From the NCBI RefSeq assembly GCF_028023875.1, contig NZ_JAQIPB010000012.1, forward strand, positions 1 to 64,000: a DNA stretch of 64,000 bases, given 5' to 3'. A program made the translations under genes and the position numbers. The DNA comes from Xenophilus arseniciresistens. GTDB taxonomy: Bacteria > Pseudomonadota > Gammaproteobacteria > Burkholderiales > Burkholderiaceae_C. The notes under the pieces were generated by a model. It searched no databases. It saw only the letters and a program-made list of their open reading frames with translations, and had not been told where the DNA came from. Every line of letters begins with the position of its first letter. Position 1 is the stretch's first letter. This document shows positions 24,338-32,965 of this stretch, piece after piece.

Positions 24338-26779
24338 TTACCTGCCCTTGAGCTTGTACGCGATGACGTAGTCGCCGCGGTCGGGCGAGGTGCGTGCACC
24401 GCCGGCCGACAGCGCCACGTACTGCGTGCCCGTGGCGGGCGAGACGTAGGTCATCGGCGTCGCCTGGCCGCCCACGGGCAGGCGGGCCTTCCAGATCTCA
24501 TGGCCGGTGGCCGAATCCATGGCGCGCAGGAAGTAGTCCTGCGTGCCGGCGTAGAACACCAGGCCGGAGGCCGTGCTGGTCGGGCCGCTGAGCGTGGGCA
24601 TGCCGATGGGGATCGGCAGGGGCATCGCAAAGCCGCTCTTGGTCTTGCTGTCCACCAGCGTGCCCAGCGGGCGTTGCCACACCACCTGGCGGGTCTTGAG
24701 GTCGATGGCGCTCAGGGCACCCCACGGCGGCGCCTGGCAGGGCACGCCCAGCGGCGACAGCAACTGCGTGTTGTGCGAGGCGTAGGGCGTGTTGGCCTGC
24801 GGGTGCATGCCTTCGCCGTGGCCCATGGTGGCCTTGACCTTGTCGGCTTCTGCGCGCGGCACCAGGCGCACGACGTTCGGCACGCGCACGTCGTTGACGA
24901 TCAGGGTGCCCGTCTGCTCGTCGATGGAGACCGAGCCCCAGTTCATGCCGCCCAGGAAGCCGGGGTAGAAGATGGTCGGCTTGCCGACCATCGCCGGCGT
25001 GAAGTCGCCCTCGTAGTTCATCTGGCGGAACTTGATGCGGCAGGCCAGCTGGTCGAACCAGGTGGCGCCCCACATGCGTGCCTCGCTCAGCGGCTCGAAG
25101 CCCAGGTTGGGCATGCCCACCGAGTAGGGCTGTGTGGGCGCATAGCGCTCGCCTTCGGTGTGGCCCTGCGGCACGGGGCGCTGCTCGACATCGGCGATCG
25201 GCGTGCCGTCCAGGCGGTTGAGCACGAAGGTCTGGCCGCGCTTGGTCACCTGGATCAGCGCCGGCGTCACGCCGCCCTTGCCGTCGGGGATGTCGTACAG
25301 CGCAGGCTGTGCAGGCACGTCGTAGTCCCAGATGTCGTGGTTGACGGTGCGGAACTTCCAGCGCTCCTTGCCCGTCTTCAGGTCCACAGCCACCACGGAG
25401 GAGTTGTACTCGTCGCACACCGGGGGCTTGTGGCCGCCGAAGAAGTCCGACGGGCAGTTGCCGGTGGGCAGGTAGATCAGGCCCGCCTTCTCGTCCACGG
25501 CAGGCGTGCTCCACACGTTGGGGGTCGAGCGCGTGTAGGTCTGGCCATCGACAGGCAGGCCGGTGTGGTCCGGGTTGCCCAGGTCCCACACCCACGCCAG
25601 CTCACCGGTGCGGGCGTCGAAGGCGCGCACGGCGCCGGAGGGTTCGTCGGCCTCGCGGCCGTCGAACACCCAGCCGCCGATGATGATCTTGCCGTCCACC
25701 ACAGTGGGGGCCGAGGTCGGGAAGTAGTACGACTGCTTCACCTCGCCCATGCCCTTCTTCAGGTCGACCGAGCCGTTCTCGCCGAAGCCGGTGCAGGCCT
25801 GGCCGGTGGCGGCGTCGAACTGCATCAGGCGGGCATCCACCGTGCTCATGACGATGCGGCGTGCGCACAGTGCGGCGTCGGCGGCGGCAGCCACCGGGGT
25901 GCTGCTGGCGGGTGTGCCGTCGGTGGCGGCGGCGGGCGTGGCCGCCGCTGCGGGCACTTCGTAGTAGCCCAGGCCGCGGCAGCGGTTCCAGTACAGCGAG
26001 TTGGCGCCGGTTTCCACGCGCCACTTCTCGGCGCCGGTGTCGGCGTTGAGGGCGATCACCGTGTTGCGCGGGGTGCAGAGGTAGAGCGTGTCGCCGATCT
26101 GCATGGGCGTGTTCTGGTCTTCGGAGCCGGGGTTCTTGGTGCCGGGGCCGTTGACTTCACCGGTGCGGAAGGTCCACGCCACTTCCAGCTGATCGACGTT
26201 CTGCGGCGTGATCTGCGTGAAGGGCGCGAAGCGCGTGCCGGCCAGCGTGCGGCCGTAGTGCTGCCAGGGCGCGGCTTCGGCGGCTGCGGGTGCGGCGGCC
26301 GCGGGGCGGCTGGCGGCCGGGCCTTCGACCACGCCATGCGGCACGAACATCGACGCGCCGCCGGCCGCCATCACCAAGGCAAGGACGGCCGCGCCCGCAT
26401 AGGCGGGCGCGCGCACGCGGCCTGCACTCAGGCGCGGCAGCAGCAGCAAGGCGAACAGGCCCAGCGTGAGCACGGGTGCCAGGCGTGGCACCAGGGGCCA
26501 GAAGGCGGTGCCGACTTCCCACAGCGACCACAGCACGGTGCCGACGAACACGGCGGCATAGAGCCAGAAGCCGCTCAGGCGTTGCCGCGCGAACTGCACG
26601 CCGCTGAGCACCAGCAGCACGCCGGTGATGAGGTAGTACCACGAGCCGCCCAGCGTGGCCAGGCGCACGCCGCCGGCCGCCAGGGCCAGGCCGATCAGCC
26701 CCAGAAGGATGCCCAGGGTCACCAGGGGCCATCGCCCCTTTCGTCTTTGCGTGGATGCCGTCATGTCTTCACTGCGCAT
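24338..26779 (-). CDS. gcd: Membrane-bound PQQ-dependent glucose dehydrogenase
   Basis: An 813-residue quinoprotein dehydrogenase (E. coli Gcd is 796). Five N-terminal membrane helices (about residues 18-145) are followed by a periplasmic eight-bladed propeller with AWTFRTGEVNGPGTKNPGSE, HDIWDYDVPAQP, and GGMNWGSVSID. It oxidises glucose or related aldoses to lactones in the periplasm and passes electrons to ubiquinone. An Ala/Thr-rich insert (AAAATPAAATDGTPASS) interrupts the propeller near residue 280. Start 26779 chosen; MTAST at 26764 is the alternative. No pqq biosynthesis genes are present nearby. Confidence 0.93.
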   Translation of the reverse strand: MRSEDMTASTQRRKGRWPLVTLGILLGLIGLALAAGGVRLATLGGSWYYLITGVLLVLSGVQFARQRLSGFWLYAAVFVGTVLWSLWEVGTAFWPLVPRLAPVLTLGLFALLLLPRLSAGRVRAPAYAGAAVLALVMAAGGASMFVPHGVVEGPAASRPAAAAPAAAEAAPWQHYGRTLAGTRFAPFTQITPQNVDQLEVAWTFRTGEVNGPGTKNPGSEDQNTPMQIGDTLYLCTPRNTVIALNADTGAEKWRVETGANSLYWNRCRGLGYYEVPAAAATPAAATDGTPASSTPVAAAADAALCARRIVMSTVDARLMQFDAATGQACTGFGENGSVDLKKGMGEVKQSYYFPTSAPTVVDGKIIIGGWVFDGREADEPSGAVRAFDARTGELAWVWDLGNPDHTGLPVDGQTYTRSTPNVWSTPAVDEKAGLIYLPTGNCPSDFFGGHKPPVCDEYNSSVVAVDLKTGKERWKFRTVNHDIWDYDVPAQPALYDIPDGKGGVTPALIQVTKRGQTFVLNRLDGTPIADVEQRPVPQGHTEGERYAPTQPYSVGMPNLGFEPLSEARMWGATWFDQLACRIKFRQMNYEGDFTPAMVGKPTIFYPGFLGGMNWGSVSIDEQTGTLIVNDVRVPNVVRLVPRAEADKVKATMGHGEGMHPQANTPYASHNTQLLSPLGVPCQAPPWGALSAIDLKTRQVVWQRPLGTLVDSKTKSGFAMPLPIPIGMPTLSGPTSTASGLVFYAGTQDYFLRAMDSATGHEIWKARLPVGGQATPMTYVSPATGTQYVALSAGGARTSPDRGDYVIAYKLKGR

Positions 26780-27183
26780 GGATGCTGCCTTTCATTGCAC
26801 TTGCTCTCACTTGCTCTCTAGGTTGGGATTCGGGTTGCGGCCAGGGCCGGCAGTGCCTGCGCCAGGGCCAGGGGCGCGCCGCCCATCGCCCGCGTCAGCG
26901 CCACGACCATCCGGGGCCGGGCCGCGGCGCGGCGCGGCGGGTGGCGTGCACGGTGGAGGCGGGGCGGCAAGGAAGGGGCGAGTCGTCGCGAGGCGGCTGT
27001 CGTCGGCTCAGGCTGTGCCCGGTCGGGCTTCAGGCTGGCTGGACGGCGCACGCGGGCGCGTGGGGCTGGCGGAGGCCGGCGCACGCACGGCGGGAGGCTG
27101 GCCCGCAAAGTGTAAGTTGCTTGAAATCCCGGCGATGGCGCCCTGGCGACGCGCGATGCACGCCAGCGACCGGGCCGCCGCCC
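26780..27183. other. Intergenic region upstream of gcd, no gene seen
   Basis: About 400 bases of very GC-rich sequence lie between the gcd start and the dgdR stop, both leftward. The only AT-leaning patches are next to the gcd start (26790-26840, CACTTGCTCTCACTTGCTCT, a short direct repeat of CACTTGCTCT) and near 27108-27130. The gcd promoter should lie here. No convincing gene or RNA was recognised. Confidence 0.45.
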
Positions 27184-28044
27184 TCAAAGCCCGGGCAGCA
27201 CGCGCCGCAGGTGTTCCGCGAAGGCGCTCACCAGCTCGGGCGGGCGCGGCAGGTCGAAGCCGACCTGCAGCCCCACGGTGGGCAGTGCGGGCAGTTGCCA
27301 GTCGGCGGCCGGCAGGATCTGCAGATCGGCCGGCACCGCCGATTGCGTGAGCACCGCGATCGCCTGGCCCGAGCGCACCACGGCCAGCAGGCCCGACATG
27401 CTGCCGCTGGCGTAGGCCACGCGGTAGGGGCGACCGGCAGCGTCCAGGCCCGCGCAGGCGGCGCGGTGGTCCAGCGTGTCCGGGTCCGACAGGGCCAGTT
27501 GCAGAGGCTCACGGGCGGCGGCCGGGTCGTGCCGGTTGCCCACCCAAACCAGGGCTTCGCGGCGCAGCACGGGCGCGGCGCCGTCCGCGTCGGCGGTGGA
27601 AACGAGGGCCAGGTCCAGCCGGTGGCGCTGCAGCTGGGCCTGCAGCCGCGGCGTGGGCGCGCAATGCACTTCCACCAGCACCTGCGGGTGCTGGCCGGCG
27701 AAGCTGCGCAGGATCTCGGGCAGGAAGGCGGCCGCGTAGTCGTCGGGGCAGCCGAAGCGCAGCGTGCCGCGCAGGCCGCTGCCGCTCAGGTCGGCCACCG
27801 CGGCATCGTGCTGCTGCAGCAGCGCGCGCGCGTGGCCCAGCAGCCGCTCGCCGTGCAGGGTGAGCGTGACGCCGCGCCCGCTTCGGTGCAGCAGCGGCTG
27901 GTTCAGCATCTCTTCCAGCTTCTTGACCTGCATGCTCACGGCGGCCTGGGTGCGGCCGATGCGCTCGGCGGCGCGGCCCAGCGTGCGCAGGTCCGCAATG
28001 GCGACGAAGGTGCGCAGCAGGTCGATGTCCAGGTGGGGCTTCAA
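27184..28044 (-). CDS. dgdR: LysR-family regulator of dialkylglycine decarboxylase
   Basis: A LysR-type regulator of about 287-312 residues. The N-terminal helix-turn-helix is LDIDLLRTFVAIADLRTLGR followed by AAERIGRTQAAVSMQVKKLE, and the effector domain begins GTLRFGCPDDYAAAFLPEIL. It is divergent from dgdA, whose repression by the LysR protein DgdR is known in Burkholderia cepacia. The start is uncertain: a TTG at 28044 leaves an AT-rich intergenic region of 99 bases for the promoters; an ATG at 28122, with its own GGAG, would place the start only 21 bases from dgdA. I prefer 28044. Confidence 0.85.
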   Translation of the reverse strand: MKPHLDIDLLRTFVAIADLRTLGRAAERIGRTQAAVSMQVKKLEEMLNQPLLHRSGRGVTLTLHGERLLGHARALLQQHDAAVADLSGSGLRGTLRFGCPDDYAAAFLPEILRSFAGQHPQVLVEVHCAPTPRLQAQLQRHRLDLALVSTADADGAAPVLRREALVWVGNRHDPAAAREPLQLALSDPDTLDHRAACAGLDAAGRPYRVAYASGSMSGLLAVVRSGQAIAVLTQSAVPADLQILPAADWQLPALPTVGLQVGFDLPRPPELVSAFAEHLRRVLPGL

Positions 28045-28110
28045 GGCTTCAGCGGCATTGATGGCAGGCTTCAGAAATATTAGCTTTTCTTGGGGCTGGC
28101 GGGTCCGTAG

Positions 28111-29454
<1,344 letters not shown>

Positions 29455-29579
29455 TTGAGCAAAAAAAACCTGTCGCCTGCGCAACGCAGCGCGCCCGGGC
29501 GGCTGGCTAGCATGGCCGGCCGCCCGCGTGAAGCGCCTCCCAGGCGGGCCCGAGCTTCAATCCCCAGAGGAAACCCGTC

Positions 29580-30635
29580 ATGACCGATCCAGCCATCACC
29601 GCCGCCACCAACCACCAGTTCACGCTGGCCAGCCGCCCGCAGGGTGCCGCCACGCGCGAGAACTTCCTCTGGGCCGGCGTGCCGGTGGAGCAGCCCGCCG
29701 AAGGCGGCGTGCTGGTCAAGGTGCTGATGCTCTCGCTGGACCCGGCCATGCGCGGCTGGCTTAACGAAGGCCGCAGCTACATCCCGCCCGTGGCCATCGG
29801 CGAAGTGATGCGCGCGGGCGGCGTGGGCCGCGTGGTCGCCTCGAAGAACCCGGCCTTCGCCGAAGGCGACATGGTCTACGGCACCTTGGGCGTGCAGGAA
29901 TACGCGCTGGTGGCGGGCGGCGACATCCAGCGCAGCGGCCTGGTCAAGATCGACCTGAACGTGGGCAGCGCCAGCCAGTGGCTCAACGTGCTGGGCATGC
30001 CCGGCATGACCGGCTACTTCGGCCTGCTCGATGTGGGCCAGGCCAGGGCAGGCGACACCGTGGTCGTCTCGGGCGCGGCCGGCGCGGTGGGCCAGACCGT
30101 GGGCCAGCTCGCGAAGATCAAGGGCTGCCGCGCCGTCGGCATCGCGGGCGGTGAGGCCAAGTGCCAATGGGTGGTCAACGAACTCGGCTTCGATGCCTGC
30201 ATCGACTACAAGGCCGGCCCGCAGGCGGTGCGCGAAGGGCTCAAGGAACACGCGCCCAAGGGCGTGGACGTGTACTTCGACAACGTGGGCGGCGAGATCC
30301 TCGACACCGTGATGGCCAAGCTCGCGCGCAAGGCCCGCATCGTCATCTGCGGCGCCATCAGCCAGTACAACAACCCCAACAGCGCGCCCGCCGCCGGCCC
30401 CAAGAACTACCTGAGCCTGCTAGTGAACCGCGCGCGCATGGAAGGCATGGTCGTCTTCGACTATGCCGACCGCTACCACCTGGCCATTGCGGAAATGGGC
30501 GGCTACCTCAAGGACGGCCGCATGAAGAGCCGCGAGGACATCGTGCCGGGCCTGGAGAACTTCCCCGAGGCACTGGGCCGGCTGTTCTCGGGTCAGAACT
30601 TCGGCAAGCTGGTGCTGGAAGTGGCCAAGGATTGA
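29580..30635 (+). CDS. NADP-dependent oxidoreductase, CurA/MDR type
   Basis: A 351-residue zinc-independent medium-chain dehydrogenase/reductase. The N-terminal LSLDPAMRGWL, LGMPGMTGYFGLLDVG and NAD(P)-binding VSGAAGAVGQTVGQLAKIKG (about residues 160-179) are hallmarks of the leukotriene B4 12-hydroxydehydrogenase/curcumin reductase group, which reduce alpha,beta-unsaturated ketones and aldehydes with NADPH. GGAAACC precedes the ATG. It follows dgdA on the same strand after 125 bases; a functional link is not obvious. Confidence 0.9.
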   Translation: MTDPAITAATNHQFTLASRPQGAATRENFLWAGVPVEQPAEGGVLVKVLMLSLDPAMRGWLNEGRSYIPPVAIGEVMRAGGVGRVVASKNPAFAEGDMVYGTLGVQEYALVAGGDIQRSGLVKIDLNVGSASQWLNVLGMPGMTGYFGLLDVGQARAGDTVVVSGAAGAVGQTVGQLAKIKGCRAVGIAGGEAKCQWVVNELGFDACIDYKAGPQAVREGLKEHAPKGVDVYFDNVGGEILDTVMAKLARKARIVICGAISQYNNPNSAPAAGPKNYLSLLVNRARMEGMVVFDYADRYHLAIAEMGGYLKDGRMKSREDIVPGLENFPEALGRLFSGQNFGKLVLEVAKD

Positions 30636-30717
30636 ACGGGAACTGAAGAGGCGCTGAGCGTCTTCCTGCCCTGCGCCGGCCTGCCGACACGGCGCGACCG
30701 GCGGCGCCAGGCCGCGG

Positions 30718-31014
30718 TCAGGCTGGCATCGCGTCCAGCGGGCTGCGCACCGCGCCGCGTTCGCTTGCCAGCCAGCTCAGAAATCCCTCCACCTCGGGCT
30801 GGCCCATTTGCGCCGGGTGACGCACGCCGTGAAATCGCATGAAAGTGCGTACCCAGTACACATACGCATCTTCCGTGCGCAGGCTGTAGTGCAGCAGGCG
30901 GATGCGCTCACGCACCTGATCGAGCAGCCGCGTCGGCTGCAGCGCGGGCAGGCGCGGCAGAGCAGGCTGGGGTCGCTGGGCTGCACGCCCGGTGGAAAAC
31001 GTCACGCTCATCAT
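30718..31014 (-). pseudogene. Integron integrase, truncated N-terminal stub
   Basis: A 98-codon frame. Residues 27-87 match the N-terminal SAM-like DNA-binding domain of integron integrases (IntI): [40 protein letters not shown] and [14 protein letters not shown]. The similarity stops after SERG, and a foreign tail ([11 protein letters not shown]) runs to the stop. The whole catalytic domain with the Arg/His/Tyr residues of tyrosine recombinases and the IntI-specific patch is gone (IntI proteins have about 320-340 residues). As in intact integrons, the gene points away from the attI site and cassettes, which lie to its right. It cannot be an active recombinase. Confidence 0.9.
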
Positions 31015-31182
31015 GCCTCCCCGAGGCGGCTCTGTCCGATGGCTTGCTACCTCGCCGCATGCGAGGCACAGTTCACGCCGTCAGGGAGGTGCCGCTTCTG
31101 TCGGCACAACAATACCGGATGAAATCACAGTCAACCGCAGTTCAAGTCAACGTTCATGCGGGCTGCAGCCCGATGGATGCGT

Positions 31183-31250
31183 TGATGTTAGGGAGACAGA
31201 CGGCGGTGTTATGCAGCAGTGCTGTCTCCCTATAACCAAGTTAGCCATCA
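31183..31250 (+). other. attI-like integron recombination site
   Basis: About 170 bases upstream of the integrase stub start, this stretch parallels the class 1 attI1 site as I remember it: TGATGTTA near the left edge, GTTATGCAGCAG in the middle, and CCAAGTTAGCCATC at the right, where attI1 has a GTTAGGC core. The crossover would fall at the G of GTTAGCC (31240-31246). Inside it, GGGAGACAG (31191-31199) and CTGTCTCCC (31222-31230) form a perfect inverted repeat, followed by TATAAC, a possible -10 box. The match is from memory and needs alignment. Confidence 0.7.
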
Positions 31251-31253
31251 GAA

Positions 31254-32027
31254 ATGCCATACACCGAATCCGAGTTCGCGTACGGCCCTGTCATAGTTCT
31301 GCGCGGAAAGCACAAGGGGCGAGTTGGCGAGTTCGACGACGACACCTTTCACCGCAAGCGCCTGCATGCAATCGTCAAGTTTGCTCATCCCCTTATCACG
31401 CCGTACTACACGTACATTCCAGTCGAATACCTTGAGTTGCCAAATACGCAGCAACTAATGACCCGCTATGAACAACTGTCCTGGCTGCTGTCACCCTTTC
31501 GCGGAAAAGAAGCAGAAGGGGCAGAACGCATAGCCGCGCTGGAAGAGTTCACTTACGTTTCTAGCTTGCTCAACGATCGCATGTTCTCAGCCCAGTTTGT
31601 GAAGAGCCCCAGGGGGGCAAAGATCTTTATCTCACACTCCTCCGCTGACAAGACATTCGTGCGAAGTCTGGCTGTTGACCTCGCTTCCATTGGGCATCAG
31701 CCATGGGTTGATGAATGGCAAATTCTTGCTGGCGAATCAATCGTGGAACGAGTTGGCGCGGGAATCGAGGATGCCGACTTTATGGTCGTCGTACTGTCAA
31801 AGAGTGCCGTGTCGTCGCAATGGGTTGAAAACGAATGGCAAGCGAAGTACTGGACAGAGGTCACTGAAAAGCGAGTTGTTGTCATCCCAGTAGTTGTCGA
31901 TGACTGCACGGTCCCCACATTACTGCGGGCCAAGAAGTACGTTGACTTTCGGCAAGGCTACACAGAGGCACTTGAACTGTTGTCAAAGTCAATCGGGCGA
32001 CACCTCGACCGGAAGACTGATGGCTAA
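31254..32027 (+). CDS. TIR-domain protein in integron cassette (putative phage defence)
   Basis: A 257-residue protein. Residues 121-250 are a TIR domain: AKIFISHSSADKTFVRSLAV opens it, WVDEWQILAG follows, and SSQWVENEWQAKYW gives the W-x-x-x-E arrangement in which Glu194 is the candidate NAD-hydrolysing residue. The N-terminal part has a KOW/SH3-like segment (YGPVIVLRGKHKGRVGEFDD, residues 10-29) and a helical linker. Bacterial TIR proteins commonly degrade NAD or make nucleotide signals during phage infection. The ATG is eight bases after the attI core site with no Shine-Dalgarno, as typical for a first cassette. The TAA stop lies in the attC edge. Base composition is clearly AT-richer than nearby genes. 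Confidence 0.85.
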   Translation: MPYTESEFAYGPVIVLRGKHKGRVGEFDDDTFHRKRLHAIVKFAHPLITPYYTYIPVEYLELPNTQQLMTRYEQLSWLLSPFRGKEAEGAERIAALEEFTYVSSLLNDRMFSAQFVKSPRGAKIFISHSSADKTFVRSLAVDLASIGHQPWVDEWQILAGESIVERVGAGIEDADFMVVVLSKSAVSSQWVENEWQAKYWTEVTEKRVVVIPVVVDDCTVPTLLRAKKYVDFRQGYTEALELLSKSIGRHLDRKTDG

Positions 32028-32090
32028 CCCTTCAATCGAGAGGACATGCCCCGGCAAGCCGGGTCATGCCTCTCATCTCAAACTACAAGG
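32022..32090 (+). other. attC-like hairpin after TIR gene
   Basis: GGCTAACCCTTCAATC overlaps the TIR stop codon and resembles the left end of an attC site (consensus RYYYAAC, one mismatch). Next comes an imperfect hairpin: GAGAGG (32038-32043), CATG, CCCGGC, AA, GCCGGG, CATG, CCTCTC (32069-32074), then ATCTCAAAC. This is the expected form of an attC, but the right-hand GTTRRRY core is not found; the sequence reads ACTACAAGGGC instead. The site seems damaged at its right end. Confidence 0.65.
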
Positions 32091-32423
32091 GCTTCCCCAT
32101 TGGTCAAGCCAAATCTCTCCCATCCCGCGCAGCGGGTATTGGCGTTTCTCTAATGGCTGACTGCCGAGCGCTGCAAAGACACTGAGATCAACAAGGTGCG
32201 GACTGGCCAGACTACAACCGGTCATCGATGCAGCCATGCTGTGGCTGCGGACCCTGATGAAAGACGCACGCGGGAGACCCATTCGTTAGTCGGCGATGCT
32301 GGCACCGCCCTTGAGTTAATCGGTCACTTCCCACGCAGGTCCAAACCTGTTGTCATCAACGCTTGCCGTCACGCGGCGGTCGAGTTCAAATTTTTCGCTT
32401 TTCGCAGTGGTTCGTGGGCATGC
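32091..32423. other. Unassigned stretch between attC-like site and IS110 relic
   Basis: About 330 bases with no convincing gene. It contains a GTTAGTC (32285-32291) and a GAGTTAATC, which only partly fit integron core sites, and probably the right-hand remains of broken cassettes or IS ends. A short minus-strand frame (32073-32282) has no recognisable domain and no ribosome binding site. Confidence 0.4.
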
Positions 32424-32795
32424 TCAGGCCGGCAGTGCAAATGCCTCTCCGTGTCTGAGCACAGCCCAGGCCATGCGCGCGTTCTTGGCCTCGCAAATTG
32501 CGGCGGCATCGGCCGCGTCGTTCTTGCCGCGTCGTCCGCTCATGCGGTAGGGCGTGACGAACTTGGGGGCGATCAGGCGCACCGTGTGGCCACTGGCGGT
32601 GAACAGGCGTGCCCAATGGTGCGCGCCCGAGCAAGCCTCCATGCCAATCACACACGGCGGCAATGCGGCGATCAGCTCATGCAACTTCTCGCGGGCCACG
32701 GCCGGACGAACAAGCTCGGGTTTGCCTGCCTCGTTGATGCCGTGCACGGCGAATAAATTCTTGGCCAGATCAATGCCCACGGTCAGAATAGCCAT
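32424..32795 (-). pseudogene. IS110-family transposase, internal deletion derivative
   Basis: A 123-codon frame from MAILTVGIDLAKNLFAVHGI. Residues 1-103 are the RuvC-like DEDD domain of IS110 transposases with all four acidic residues visible: Asp9, Glu53 (IGMEACSGAHHWAR), Asp93 and Asp96 (GKNDAADAAAICEA). The sequence then jumps directly to KNARMAWAVLRHGEAFALPA, which looks like the extreme C-terminus of such a transposase. About 200 middle residues, including the Tnp domain with its catalytic serine, are missing (family length about 340). The copy is therefore an in-frame internal deletion sitting between the two integron cassettes. Confidence 0.8.
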
Positions 32796-32904
32796 GGACT
32801 TCCCCTTCCGAGTGAGTTGATGAGAGATCGCACTTCCCATCGTGGCACTGAGTTGCCGTTCGCCGCAATGCGGCTGGCTCGGGACGGGGAAGTCCCTTTC
32901 ATTC

Positions 32905-32911
32905 GTTGGGC
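32905..32911 (+). other. Integron core site (GTTGGGC) at left edge of second cassette
   Basis: GTTGGGC fits the GTTRRRY consensus of the attC R-prime core. It is preceded by a small hairpin (GGGAC/GTCCC, 32881-32897), and it lies 54 bases upstream of the second cassette gene, where the left cassette boundary would be expected. Confidence 0.5.
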
Positions 32912-32965
32912 GTCATAGGCCGAACGCTGCGGCTATCGCTCCACACGCTATAGGAGAATGGGGCG

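Noticed and set aside
29455-29579. A-run (GCAAAAAAAACC) after dgdA as a terminator
   Set aside because: No stable hairpin precedes a T-run on either strand, so I could not support a terminator.
32285-32291. GTTAGTC as another integron core site
   Set aside because: It breaks the GTTRRRY consensus at the sixth base and no attC-like arms surround it.
32196-32756. A 186-codon plus-strand frame over the IS110 relic
   Set aside because: The opposite strand carries the transposase motifs; this frame has none and is a shadow.
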